Source: Candidatus Krumholzibacteriia bacterium (lineage in GTDB: Bacteria > Krumholzibacteriota > Krumholzibacteriia > WVZY01 > JAKEHA01). Taken from it: a stretch of 38,892 bases of DNA. The position numbers were made by a program, and so were the translations under genes. Shown in pieces: positions 27,570-35,536 of this stretch. How positions within the stretch are numbered: the first letter of the stretch is position 1; every line of letters starts with the position of its first letter. The notes beneath the pieces are model-generated. The model searched no databases, was not told the origin of the DNA, and saw nothing but the letters and a program-made list of their open reading frames with translations. The DNA is taken from the NCBI GenBank assembly GCA_029865265.1, contig JAOUHG010000032.1, positions 1 through 38,892 of the forward strand, in the 5' to 3' direction.

Positions 27570-28481
27570 CTAGAACCAGGTCGCCCCCACCGCAACCACG
27601 ACGACCACGTGGATGGTGACCGCGATGAACGCGGTAATGGCAAACGGGCGGTGCGCCGCGTGCCAGTGCCGGAAGATGGCCTGGGTTGCGTCGAGCAGGC
27701 GGGCGTGCTGGCTCAGCGCCATCTCGCGGCGCGCCAGCGTGGCCACCTTCTTGAGGCTCTCGGGATTGGATCTGCCCCGCGCCTTGACCTGGGCACGCAG
27801 GCGTCGTACGGCGCGACCACGCGCCAGATCATCGCGCATCATCTGCATAAATGCCTGCACGATTCCGGGGTGCGCGGGGCTGTTGTCCACCTTGAGGATC
27901 TCCTGCACGTCCACCACCGTGAGACCGGTGGCCTCGGCGATCTCGACGAGCATGGCGCGCTGGTGTCCGTTGACCTCGCTCAGGCCCATTTCCACGCCGT
28001 TGCGGGTGCGCGGAATGCGCACGTAGAGATAACGGCCGATGAAGCCCGACGCGCACACGATGAGCATGGAGATGTAGCCCAGGCCGATCACGCCACTCAC
28101 CCGGAAACTGGCGTGGATGGCGCCCAGCAGCGGGAGCAGAATGCCGACGGCGATGTGGATGTCGAGCCAGCGCGGCACCGGTCCCAGCCACTCCACCTTG
28201 CGGAAGCGTTTGCGCAACGGGAACAGCCACATGAACAGGAAGCCCGCGAACGTCAGCAGTCCCGCCGTCTGGCCGATGTACCCGGACGGGCGCAGCCACG
28301 CATGCATGGGATGCCGCAGGCGTACGCCGAGCGGTGCCGCGTAGTACTGCACGCCGATCACCGCCACGACGGTCATGAGGAGCAGCGGCGCCCACACCCA
28401 CGCGCCCGGCCCGACCCGTTTGGTCGCCGGCCGCTCGGATGCGGAAACCGTGCGCGCTGCTTCAGCCATTGGAAACGCCAT
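27570..28481 (-). CDS. Di-haem b-type cytochrome-like integral membrane protein
   Basis: A 303-residue membrane protein with hydrophobic segments at about 29-48, 67-88, 108-126, 131-153 and 278-301. Four His are placed as two H-x13-H pairs: His109/His123 ('IHIAVGILLPLLGAIHASF') and His277/His291 ('HRPFAITAFIAVTIH'). This spacing is the classic ligand pattern for two stacked b haems in cytochrome b and ferric-reductase-like proteins. Residues about 155-265 form a charged helical domain. It is the first gene of the electron-transfer operon; the ATG at 28481 has GGAG 6 bases upstream. I infer that it carries electrons across the inner membrane between the FeS/FAD protein and the periplasmic cytochromes. 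No Pfam name is claimed. Confidence 0.75.
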   Translation of the reverse strand: MAFPMAEAARTVSASERPATKRVGPGAWVWAPLLLMTVVAVIGVQYYAAPLGVRLRHPMHAWLRPSGYIGQTAGLLTFAGFLFMWLFPLRKRFRKVEWLGPVPRWLDIHIAVGILLPLLGAIHASFRVSGVIGLGYISMLIVCASGFIGRYLYVRIPRTRNGVEMGLSEVNGHQRAMLVEIAEATGLTVVDVQEILKVDNSPAHPGIVQAFMQMMRDDLARGRAVRRLRAQVKARGRSNPESLKKVATLARREMALSQHARLLDATQAIFRHWHAAHRPFAITAFIAVTIHVVVVVAVGATWF

Positions 28482-28501
28482 GCGTACTCCGGGGGAGTTG
28501 T

Positions 28502-28527
28502 TTCCCGGAATTCCCGAGAATCCCGAG
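28502..28527. repeat. Three short direct repeats of TTCCCG/TCCCGAG in the leader of the cytochrome operon
   Basis: Successive copies TTCCCGG (28502), ATTCCCGAG (28510) and AATCCCGAG (28519) follow at 8 to 9 base steps, 20-46 bases before the first gene. The related palindrome GGGAATTCCC recurs at 28628-28637. Possible protein-binding sites; no known regulator motif is recognised. Confidence 0.4.
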
Positions 28528-28538
28528 TAAATAGATGG

Positions 28539-28563
28539 AAAAAGGGCCCAGCCCCTGAGGGGC
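28539..28563 (-). terminator. Terminator- or attenuator-like element upstream of the cytochrome operon
   Basis: On the minus strand GCCCC TCA GGGGC (28563-28551) is followed by TGGGCCC and a run of five T (28543-28539). A competing hairpin GGGC/GCCC next to the T-run shares one arm with the first. It could end transcription from upstream, or act as an attenuator of the operon beginning at 28481. Confidence 0.4.
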
Positions 28564-28725
28564 AAGTCTCATGCCGCACAACGGGTTAGTTTCGGAGAGG
28601 AGCATCCCGCCACCGTCACGCCGACAGGGGAATTCCCGGTTTTGCGGGAACCCGAAAAAGGGGCGCAGTGATCAAACGTCGAGGGCGGCCGGATAGAGCG
28701 AGAATGCTCCACAGCGGCCCGCGAA

Positions 28726-29688
28726 TCAAGCGGTGTTTACCGGCTCGATCACCCGCGTCAGCTCCAGCGTGACGATCTCGAAGGGTGCGACGTCCATCTC
28801 CACCCGGCCGTTGCGGATGGGCAACTCCCCGCCCCCGTCCACGGGGCGTTCCAGCAGGTCGACCGGACGCACGCGCACCACCTCCGGGGGACGTGTGAGG
28901 CGAGCGCGGCACGCCTCGCCGTTGGTCTCGAAGAAGCGCAGTATCGCGCGGAACACCGGCGGAGCGCCAGCCGTCGCGGTACGGAAACACGGAATACTGG
29001 TAGACGTGGTTACCGAGTTCGAGCGCACCGGGGGTGGGAATGAGCGGACCACTGACGCCGTCGGCGCTCAACACCGAAACGCTGCGCAGCAGCGTGGAGT
29101 GAATCTCCCCGCCCTTGACCTCGTTGATGGGCACGCCCTTGGTGAGAAAGGCGAGACCGCGCCCTCCTTCCTCCGCCACCATCCAGGTGAGCGAGGGCAT
29201 CTTGACACCCTCCTCCAGGGTGCGCGCGTAGGGCAATTCGATGGCGCCGAACTGCGTCTCACGCGTGTAGGCGGGCGCGTTCATGCAGGTGTCGAAGCGC
29301 AAGCGCACGCGCACGTGCGGCTGGGTGAGGTTGAGTTCGGTGAGGAAATCAATGCGCGGGATGTCGTTATAGATGATGACGCGCGTGCCCACGCTTCGTC
29401 GTAGACCTCGTCGATACCACAACTGGGCACAACATCGTGGAAGGACAGGAACAGCATCTTCTTCCACGCCGTGGTCATCCGGCGCGTCGGGTACGGCAGG
29501 CCGCGCAGGTAACGCAACGCGGCCGCCTTCTCGACCGACTTGATCAGGTCCTCGCAGTCGCGGATGGCCAGCTTGAGCGAGATACGGCTCGACACCACGT
29601 CGGGAAAGATGTCCTCGAGTTCGGCGCTGTACAGCTCTCCGTGAAACACCGTTGGTGGCGGCTCTTCCTGGTCGAGGCTGCGCGCCAT
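28726..29688 (-). pseudogene. Degraded family 38 glycoside hydrolase (alpha-mannosidase) remnant
   Basis: Three pieces of a GH38 alpha-mannosidase follow in order on the minus strand but in different frames. Piece 1 (about 29688-29400) has 'TVFHGELYSAELEDIF' and 'LFLSFHDVVPSCGIDEVY', matching the helical and late catalytic region. Piece 2 (about 29400-28965, shifted frame) has 'VIIYNDIPRIDFLTELN' and 'GNHVYQYSVFPY' from the beta-sandwich region. Piece 3 (about 28965-28726, back in the first frame) has 'VRPVDLLERPV' and 'PFEIVTLELTR', the C-terminal end. The catalytic N-terminal half is missing and, compared with the family, a stretch between pieces 1 and 2 is gone. So it cannot make an active enzyme. 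It lies immediately downstream of the DinB-like gene. Confidence 0.8.
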
Positions 29689-29854
29689 GGACGTTCCCGT
29701 GCTGGTGCAGAAGGACGAGAGCGGCTGGGAAGAGGTCGACGTGCCGGGCGTGACGCGCGTCGATGGGGTGGGACCCGCGGGCTGGAACCGTTTCGTTCTG
29801 GAACTGCTGGGTGGTGGGTCAGGCCCCGGGGCCGCGTCCGTTCAAGGGAGGTAG
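29687..29854 (+). other. Short plus-strand open frame with coding-like composition, possibly an inverted gene fragment
   Basis: A 55-codon frame beginning at an ATG that overlaps the start of the mannosidase remnant (CCATGG) and running into the end of the DinB-like gene. The product begins 'MDVPVLVQKDESGWEEVDVP' and continues 'GWNRFVLELLGG'. Its codon use is dominated by GAC, GTG, CTG and GGC as in the real genes here. I do not recognise it. It may be an inverted piece of the neighbouring GH38 gene, but this is speculative. Confidence 0.25.
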
Positions 29855-30357
29855 CGCTCGCGGATCACATTGACGTGGTGCCTTTCGTGCCCCGCGATGA
29901 TGTAGGCGATAGAACGAACCGTGAAAGACCGTCCCGAGGCCACACCCTCCCGGCCCCACCCTGCAGCGTCCAGGCCTTCGAAGAAGAGCGCGCCCGCCTG
30001 TCGCAGATGACGCCATTCCGCGAGCAACGCCGGCAGCGGGCGGGCATCCACATTAGCAACTACCATCATGTCGTCCTGCTCCACGCCCGGCAGCGCGCCC
30101 GGCACCGCACGCGCAAAGTGCAGTGCACGCGCGGTGAACACCCATTCGATATCCAGCGTGTGCAGAACCACTTCCTTCAATGTCCACTTGCCTGGAGCGT
30201 AACGGAACTTCGCCTTCTCTTCCGGAATGTCCTTGAGCAGCGAGGCGGTATCCCCGAACTGCGCCCGGAGAATGGAGACAATATCGCCATCGGGAACAAG
30301 GCCGGTGTAGGCGCGATAGTATTCGAAGTACTCGGATGGGTCGGGGCGGCGGCGCAT
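29842..30357 (-). CDS. DinB/YfiT-like family protein
   Basis: A 171-residue four-helix-bundle protein of the DinB/YfiT group, which often uses three His to bind a metal and in some members transfers thiols. Candidate ligands are the His in 'VVLHTLDIEWVF' and two in 'IIAGHERHHVNVI' near the C-terminus; 'APGKWTLKEVV' is the family's N-terminal signature. Start ATG 30357 has AGGAG 5 bases upstream. It follows the GT4 gene by 57 bases in the same direction. The exact reaction is unknown. Confidence 0.88.
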   Translation of the reverse strand: MRRRPDPSEYFEYYRAYTGLVPDGDIVSILRAQFGDTASLLKDIPEEKAKFRYAPGKWTLKEVVLHTLDIEWVFTARALHFARAVPGALPGVEQDDMMVVANVDARPLPALLAEWRHLRQAGALFFEGLDAAGWGREGVASGRSFTVRSIAYIIAGHERHHVNVIRERYLP

Positions 30358-30414
30358 GGCGGCTCCTGACGAAAGAGAAGTGGTGCGGATGTCCCCGACA
30401 GGGTACCGCAGGCG

Positions 30415-31551
30415 TCAGTGTGAATCAATCCCGCCGCGCTTGCGCGCCCGGGTGGCAAGAAAAGCCGCTTCGATACGGTCGATCATTCTCTGCAGGGTGA
30501 ACTTTTCCAGCATGACGCTGCGGCCGCGTTCGCCCATGGCGCGCCCCCGGTCCGGGGCGCGGAGCACGCTGAGCACGGCCGCTGCCAGTTGATCGGCGTT
30601 GTGTACATCCACCAGTATGCCGGTCTCGTCGTGCTGGACGATTTCGGGAATGCTGCTCACGTCGGTGGCAACCACCGGCTTCGCCGCCGCCATCGCCTCC
30701 ACCAGCACGTAACCGAATCCCTCCACCACCGACGGCAACACCAGCAGGTCGATCGCCTTCATGACCGCGGGGATGTCCCTGCGAAACCCGGCGTGAACCA
30801 CGTTGCGCTCGACGCCGAGTTCGCGCGTCTTCTCCAGCAGGAACTCCACCAGCATGCCCTTGCCGACAAAGAGAAAGCGGACGCCTGGCAGCTGCTCGAC
30901 CACACGCGGGATGCTCCACACCAGATCGGGGATTCCTTTGCGTTCGATGATCTGCCCCACGAACCCCACCACCGGTGCGTCGTCCGCAATGCCCAGTTCC
31001 GCGCGCAACGCCATCCCGTCCTGTGGCCCGTCCAGGTATGGCGCCGGGTCGATTCCCTTGTATATGACCTCGATGCGATCCGGGCTCAACCACGGCGCGT
31101 TCATGAGCAGCGAACGCTTGGTGGCTGCGGAGTTGGCCAGAATGTGATCCGCCAGATGGTTGTAGGTGAATCGATAACGCAGCTTGTTCTTGAGGGGATA
31201 GTCGACCTCGCGCGATGGCACCACCGCAATCCGGCCCGCCAGGCGGGCGGCCAGGCCGGAGAAGCGCAACTCCTTGTCCATGTTGGTGGAGATCACGTCG
31301 ATGTCCCGGGCGCGCATGAGCCGGACCATGTTTGCGACCACCACCGGGTCGAAATCGCTGCGCATCGCAACCGGCACCACGTCCAATCCCTCGGCGCGCG
31401 CGTTCTTTTCCAGGATGGTTCCGGGTCTGCAGGCGAGCGTCACCGTGTGGCCGCGGGCGGCAAGGCCGTGCATGACGTCCATGAGCCACACCTCGGCGCC
31501 CCCCCACATCTGAATCGAATTGACAAAGAGAACGCGCAACGGCCCGTTCAT
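30415..31551 (-). CDS. Family 4 glycosyltransferase
   Basis: A 378-residue GT-B fold retaining glycosyltransferase. The N-terminal 'LFVNSIQMWGGAEVWLMD' has the glycine loop, and the donor-binding C-terminal half has 'VVGFVGQIIERKGIPDLV' and the E-x7-E motif in 'LPSVVEGFGYVLVEAMAA'. It probably adds sugars to an envelope lipid or polysaccharide. The start overlaps the upstream lipoprotein stop by 4 bases (ATGA). No polymerase or flippase gene is near, so the product is not predictable. Confidence 0.93.
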   Translation of the reverse strand: MNGPLRVLFVNSIQMWGGAEVWLMDVMHGLAARGHTVTLACRPGTILEKNARAEGLDVVPVAMRSDFDPVVVANMVRLMRARDIDVISTNMDKELRFSGLAARLAGRIAVVPSREVDYPLKNKLRYRFTYNHLADHILANSAATKRSLLMNAPWLSPDRIEVIYKGIDPAPYLDGPQDGMALRAELGIADDAPVVGFVGQIIERKGIPDLVWSIPRVVEQLPGVRFLFVGKGMLVEFLLEKTRELGVERNVVHAGFRRDIPAVMKAIDLLVLPSVVEGFGYVLVEAMAAAKPVVATDVSSIPEIVQHDETGILVDVHNADQLAAAVLSVLRAPDRGRAMGERGRSVMLEKFTLQRMIDRIEAAFLATRARKRGGIDSH

Positions 31552-32501
31552 TCAGATTGCGGTGGCACGGAAAGTGGCCGGCGTTCGAACAGCATGGTTC
31601 CCGTCCGGCCGTCCGCCTTGTACTCGAGCAGCAGCATCCCGTTCATGAAGGAGTAGCGTTGCACGGCGCCAAACAATGCCAGAAAGCGCGACTGCACCTC
31701 GGCGGCCGTGCCAATGCACGACCCTTCGTCCGCCACGACGGCCAGCACATGGACCTCGCCGGGGAAATCGGCATCCCGGAAACCCGCCGAGTAGGCCTGA
31801 CACCCGGCGAAGCCCGAAACGCGAATGCCCTCGAAAACCGCGCTGACCTCCGGCTCCGCCGGCGCGGGCTCATCCCAGCTCCACCACTTGAGCACCCACA
31901 CCACCCCGGCCAGCACGGATACGTCGAGCCGTCCGGTCGGCGTGGTTCTCACCTCCACCAGTCCATCCGCCGTCAGCTGCCACACGCGCGTGACCAGGTC
32001 GCCCGGGCAGCACACAGGATCGCCGGGTCCGACCTGCAGAACATCGATCACGATGCGCCCATCGGTTACACGTGCGTCCCGAATCTTCACCCGGTCACCC
32101 AGCAACGCCGCGCCGACGCAGTCCGTTGCCCCGGCTTCCCGCCGCATCACCGTTACGTAGAGCAATTCACCGGTCCCGCCGCCGCTGTAACCCACCAGCG
32201 CCACCGCCTCATCGTTCCCGTCACCGTCGAGATCTCCGGTGAGGCGAAAATCGCGCGCGTAGTACAGACGCGGCCGCGCTACGCCGCCCACCACAAAAGG
32301 CTCCCCCTGCCAGAGTCCATCCACCAGTGTGACGTGTTCAGCGAGTGCGTCGATGCCGGAGTAGGTGGCATTCTTCAGTTCATCCAGGGTGGGCGCACCC
32401 GTCGCGTTGGCGGGAGGCGCGGCCTTCTCGGTTTCGTGCCGCTCGCAACCGGCCAGCAGCGTCAACAACAGCATTGCAAAAACGGTTGATCGTCTCATCA
32501 T
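31548..32501 (-). CDS. Lipoprotein with C-terminal META/HslJ-like region
   Basis: A 317-residue lipoprotein: signal 'STVFAMLLLTLLAGCERHE' with the lipobox L-A-G-C at the cleavage site. The middle part ('FRLTGDLDGDGNDEAVALVGYSGGGTG') resembles an FG-GAP/VCBS-like calcium-type loop. The C-terminal part ('GFAGCQAYSAGF', 'YSFMNGMLLLEYKADGRTG') looks like a META/HslJ domain, which is common in envelope stress lipoproteins. The ATG at 32501 overlaps the upstream stop as ATGA, hence the chosen start. Same leftward operon as the BsuPI-like lipoprotein. Function unknown. Confidence 0.78.
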   Translation of the reverse strand: MMRRSTVFAMLLLTLLAGCERHETEKAAPPANATGAPTLDELKNATYSGIDALAEHVTLVDGLWQGEPFVVGGVARPRLYYARDFRLTGDLDGDGNDEAVALVGYSGGGTGELLYVTVMRREAGATDCVGAALLGDRVKIRDARVTDGRIVIDVLQVGPGDPVCCPGDLVTRVWQLTADGLVEVRTTPTGRLDVSVLAGVVWVLKWWSWDEPAPAEPEVSAVFEGIRVSGFAGCQAYSAGFRDADFPGEVHVLAVVADEGSCIGTAAEVQSRFLALFGAVQRYSFMNGMLLLEYKADGRTGTMLFERRPLSVPPQSE

Positions 32502-33037
32502 CGTGTATTCTTCCTCTCCATCACTTCTATTTCTACCGGCACCGACATGGGGATCACACGGCCCTCGTCCACGAACCCGGCGACGACCAGGTATCGGCCC
32601 GCGGCCAGTGCCTGGGCGGCGTTGAAGTAGCGCTGTCGCCCGCTCCACTCGCGCACGATCATGCCCAGCTCACCCGGCGCCATCACCAGGGTGGTGTCCT
32701 GCGGAATACACTCCCGCGCGACGCGCAGGGGCGTTCCTTCCGGCGTGGTGATTTCGTAATCCCAGATGCAGTGCGTCTTGAACTTCTTCTTGTAGGCGTC
32801 CTCGCTGTCGTTGAACAGGCTCGCCTCCATGGTGACGCGGTCTCCGGGTGAGAACTTGAGCGGCGCCACGCGCACGGAGAACTTGAGCCCGCGCGGGGCC
32901 GGCGTGACACCGGGAATGACCTCGCCCTCCCCCGCGCGTTCGCCCCGGTGCGCGCAGCCGGAAAGACCGGCCAGCAGGCACAGGCAAGCCACGAAGACCG
33001 CAAGATGCCTTCTATTTCCTGCGCACATACCGGCCAT
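32498..33037 (-). CDS. Lipoprotein with BsuPI-like immunoglobulin-type domain
   Basis: A 179-residue protein with signal peptide and lipobox 'LLAGLSGCAHRG'. The mature part ('LKFSVRVAPLKFSPGDRVTM' through 'GRYLVVAGFVDEGRVI') resembles the BsuPI intracellular proteinase-inhibitor fold, an Ig-like sandwich often found in secreted or envelope proteins. Two Cys ('HCIWDY', 'ECIPQD') could form a disulfide. The start at 33037 lies 25 bases inside the DUF1579-like gene; ATG 33028 is an alternative with little consequence. Function not known. Confidence 0.68.
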   Translation of the reverse strand: MAGMCAGNRRHLAVFVACLCLLAGLSGCAHRGERAGEGEVIPGVTPAPRGLKFSVRVAPLKFSPGDRVTMEASLFNDSEDAYKKKFKTHCIWDYEITTPEGTPLRVARECIPQDTTLVMAPGELGMIVREWSGRQRYFNAAQALAAGRYLVVAGFVDEGRVIPMSVPVEIEVMERKNTR

Positions 33038-33548
33038 CGAACACCGCCTGCCAGGACGCTACGCCGTCCGTCGACACTTCGATGAGTTGCCTGACCTCGC
33101 CGTTTTCCAGCGCTGTGAGCGTGGTGCGGTCGAAGTAGCTGCCACCGCCCGGCAGCCTGACCTCGCCCTGGAAGCGCAGACTGTTCTCCGCGCGTTCGAC
33201 CAGCTTCTTCTCCTTCACCCCGCCGCGCGAGAGCGCGTTGCCCGTCACCCACACCTGCTTCCACGTCTTTTCTTCGGGAAGGTAGTAGAACAGACTGTGA
33301 CCGCGCGTACGCATCGTGGAAGTCCAGTCTTCGGTCACCGCGCAGCCATCCAGGATCTTCTCGATGTGATTGACGCCGGCCAGTGTGTCCTCCACGTACA
33401 CATCCCAGTCGCCCAGCCAGAAGTCGAGCATGGCGAACGCGGGGTCCGCCGCGCACGATGGCGGAGGCGGTGGTGGTGGTGGCTCGTCACCCCGCGCGGG
33501 TGCGCCCGGCACGAGCAGGAACAGAAGCATGATCATCGTGGCACGCAT
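33012..33548 (-). CDS. Exported DUF1579-like protein
   Basis: A 178-residue exported protein: signal peptide 'MIMLLFLLVPGAPARG', a run of eight prolines, then a lipocalin-like region with 'MLDFWLGDWDVYVE', 'GCAVTEDWTS' and 'SLFYYLPEEKTWKQVWV', typical of DUF1579 and related small ligand-binding barrels. Start ATG 33548 has GGAAG about 5 bases upstream; the frame is open to 33575 but without better support. The proline run comes from the GGTGG-type microsatellite at 33459-33483. Downstream genes overlap it. Function unknown. Confidence 0.75.
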   Translation of the reverse strand: MRATMIMLLFLLVPGAPARGDEPPPPPPPPSCAADPAFAMLDFWLGDWDVYVEDTLAGVNHIEKILDGCAVTEDWTSTMRTRGHSLFYYLPEEKTWKQVWVTGNALSRGGVKEKKLVERAENSLRFQGEVRLPGGGSYFDRTTLTALENGEVRQLIEVSTDGVASWQAVFDGRYVRRK

Positions 33549-33571
33549 TCGAACTTCCTTCCTGGATGGTA

Positions 33572-34060
33572 TCATAGCAGGCGCACCAGGTCGGGCGCCT
33601 CGCCGCGCAGCCGGGCCGCGGCGGCGGCGTCATCCGCCATGAACGCAAAATCGGCAAAGTCGAAGCCGGGGCCCACCGTGCACGTCACCAGTGCGTGGGT
33701 TCCCAGCGCGCGCGCCGCCTGCCACGCACCTCCCGGAACCACCGCTGTGGTGATATCTCCGCCGGAGGACGCGCCCAACCGGTGCACGGTCACGCCGAAC
33801 GTGGCGCGGTCGATCACCAGCAGTTCCAGCGGATCCCCCTCGAGAAACGTCCACTGCTCGTCGGAGCGCACCGAGTGCCACCGGCTGGTGCCACCCTCAC
33901 CGAGCAGGAAGTAGATGGCGCTCAGCGCCGCGCGCGTTCCACGCCCGTCACCCGGTTTCACCACCGCCGGCGAACGAAACACCTCCCGGTAGAATCCACC
34001 TTCGGGGTGGGGTTCCAACTGGAGCGCCAGGATCAACTGTTTGCTGCGCGACCCCGCCAT
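33572..34060 (-). CDS. Cupin_5 (DUF985) family protein
   Basis: A 162-residue beta-barrel cupin. The N-terminus 'LALQLEPHPEGGFYREVFRS' and the 'IYFLLGEGGTSRWHSVRSDE' segment are characteristic of the DUF985 group, with His and Glu of 'WHSVRSDEQW' as likely metal ligands and 'VGPGFDFADFAFM' at the C-terminus. Members are ordinary in length here. It starts 2 bases after the dienelactone hydrolase stop, and both run leftward. No reaction is established for the family. Confidence 0.88.
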   Translation of the reverse strand: MAGSRSKQLILALQLEPHPEGGFYREVFRSPAVVKPGDGRGTRAALSAIYFLLGEGGTSRWHSVRSDEQWTFLEGDPLELLVIDRATFGVTVHRLGASSGGDITTAVVPGGAWQAARALGTHALVTCTVGPGFDFADFAFMADDAAAAARLRGEAPDLVRLL

Positions 34061-34062
34061 CG

Positions 34063-34833
34063 CTACTTGAAGGCCTCCGCGAGGAACTCCTTCAACGCCG
34101 CCCAGGAGCGACGGTCGGCGGCCGCGTTGTACTCGAGGCCGGGGATCCCACGCTCGTCCGCGCCTGGATTGGTGAAGGAGTGCTTGGCGCCGCCGAAGGA
34201 AATGAATTCGTAGTCGGCGCCGGACTCGGCCAGGTTCTTCTGGAACTGCTGGACGACATCATCGGGCATGAATCCATCGGCTGCGCCGTGGCACACCAGG
34301 ATGCTCGCCTTCACAGGGCCGGGGGCCGGCTCGGGAAAGAGCCCGCCGTGAAAGCTCGCGACGGCGTCGAGATCCGCGCCGTTGAGCGCCATACGCAGCA
34401 CCACCGAGCCGCCCATGCAGTAGCCGATGGCGGCCACGTGTTCCGGATTTACGCGCGGGTTCTTCTTGAGGAGATCGTAGGCGGCCATGAAACGAGCCGT
34501 CGCCATCTCCTGATTGGCCGCCAGCGCGCTCGACCACTCGCCCGCTTCCTGCGGGTGCTCGGTGGTCTTGCCCTCTCCGAACATGTCGATGGCGAAGGCC
34601 ACATAGCCCAACTCGGCAAGCATCTTCGCGCGCATGCGCGCGTAGTCGTTCAAACCCCACCACTCGTGCACCACCATGACGCCGGGCCGCTTGCCCGTGA
34701 CGGCGTCGTCGTAGACGATAACTCCCTTGAGCGCGGAATCCCCCTGCTTGTACTCAACGGGTTCTATCTTGACCGCGCCGTGCGCGGCCTGGGCCAGGAG
34801 CCCCACCAGGATCACAAGTGCGAGTGTTTTCAT
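34063..34833 (-). CDS. Exported dienelactone hydrolase family protein
   Basis: A 256-residue alpha/beta hydrolase with signal peptide 'MKTLALVILVGLLAQAAHGA'. The dienelactone hydrolase triad is visible: nucleophile Cys in 'AIGYCMGGSVV', Asp in 'CHGAADGFMPDD' and His in 'FGGAKHSFTNPGADERG'. The 'VVHEWWGLNDYARMRAKMLA' segment carries the conserved Glu. GGGAGGTTACGG precedes the ATG at 34833. It heads the leftward run of genes to 29842. Substrates of exported homologues are not established. Confidence 0.9.
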   Translation of the reverse strand: MKTLALVILVGLLAQAAHGAVKIEPVEYKQGDSALKGVIVYDDAVTGKRPGVMVVHEWWGLNDYARMRAKMLAELGYVAFAIDMFGEGKTTEHPQEAGEWSSALAANQEMATARFMAAYDLLKKNPRVNPEHVAAIGYCMGGSVVLRMALNGADLDAVASFHGGLFPEPAPGPVKASILVCHGAADGFMPDDVVQQFQKNLAESGADYEFISFGGAKHSFTNPGADERGIPGLEYNAAADRRSWAALKEFLAEAFK

Positions 34834-34927
34834 CCGTAACCTCCCTTGGGTCGGTGACCCGCAAATCGGGATTCTGCCACGATCCGGGCCCGCGGAAAAG
34901 AGCGGAATCCTCGCGGAACATTTCTTT

Positions 34928-34956
34928 GACGGGGGTCCCCGGCTCTAGTAGATTGG
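34928..34956 (+). promoter_or_regulatory. Promoter of the small outer-membrane protein gene
   Basis: TTGACG (34928-34933; five of six -35 consensus bases), 17-base spacer, TAGATT (34951-34956; four of six -10 bases). The start codon follows 42 bases downstream with a strong ribosome site between. Confidence 0.5.
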
Positions 34957-34998
34957 CCCCGGTCATACTTCAATCAGGTCTTTATCGGGAGGTCAATC

Positions 34999-35508
34999 TT
35001 GTCCAAACATCTCACATTTGTGCTGGCGGCGGCACTGCTGCTCACGCCGGCATTCATTACCACCGCCACCGCGGGCAGTAACATTGGCGGCGGGATTCAC
35101 TATCTCCACAACCTTGCCGACATCCAGGACTCGGATGGTTTCGACAGCAACGCGTTCTCGATTCTGGGCTCATACCAGTTTTCCGGCCCGCTGCTCACGT
35201 TCGAGGGCGACGTGGAGTACATCTTCGACATGTACGGCTCGGGTGAGGCCGGTTGGGCCCCGCAGGCGTACGTGCTGATCGGCAACCTCATCTACGGCGG
35301 CGCTGGCATCGGCATCTACTACACCGACGGCGACTGGGCCAGCGATCCGTTCTACAACCTGCGCGGCGGCGTGAACCTGCCGCTGGGCAGCATGCGTCTG
35401 GACGCCTTCGCCACCTATCAGTTCTGGAGTGAGGGAGATATCAAGGATCTTACCGGCGAGGACTTCAACGCCGTCACGTTCGCGGCATTGCTGCGCTTCG
35501 ACATCTAG
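34999..35508 (+). CDS. Small exported beta-barrel-like outer-membrane protein
   Basis: A 169-residue protein with signal peptide 'LTFVLAAALLLTPAFITTATAG' and short alternating strands rich in Gly and aromatics ('GNLIYGGAGIGIYYTDGD', 'MRLDAFATYQFW'), ending in 'FAALLRFDI'. This fits an eight-stranded OmpX/OmpW-sized barrel or a porin-family fragment. The start is TTG at 34999, decided by GGGAGG 7 bases upstream; no ATG is available before the signal peptide. It is a stand-alone gene, divergent from the hydrolase. No specific function recognised. Confidence 0.75.
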   Translation: MSKHLTFVLAAALLLTPAFITTATAGSNIGGGIHYLHNLADIQDSDGFDSNAFSILGSYQFSGPLLTFEGDVEYIFDMYGSGEAGWAPQAYVLIGNLIYGGAGIGIYYTDGDWASDPFYNLRGGVNLPLGSMRLDAFATYQFWSEGDIKDLTGEDFNAVTFAALLRFDI

Positions 35509-35536
35509 GCCCTCAGCAATACAAACCGAAAGGCCG

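Noticed and set aside
28628-28650. TTCCCG/CGGGAA hairpin considered as an intrinsic terminator
   Set aside because: No T-run follows on either strand; listed only as part of the repeat-rich leader.
33459-33483. GGTGG-type microsatellite
   Set aside because: It simply codes for the eight-proline run in the DUF1579-like protein; no independent role is supported.
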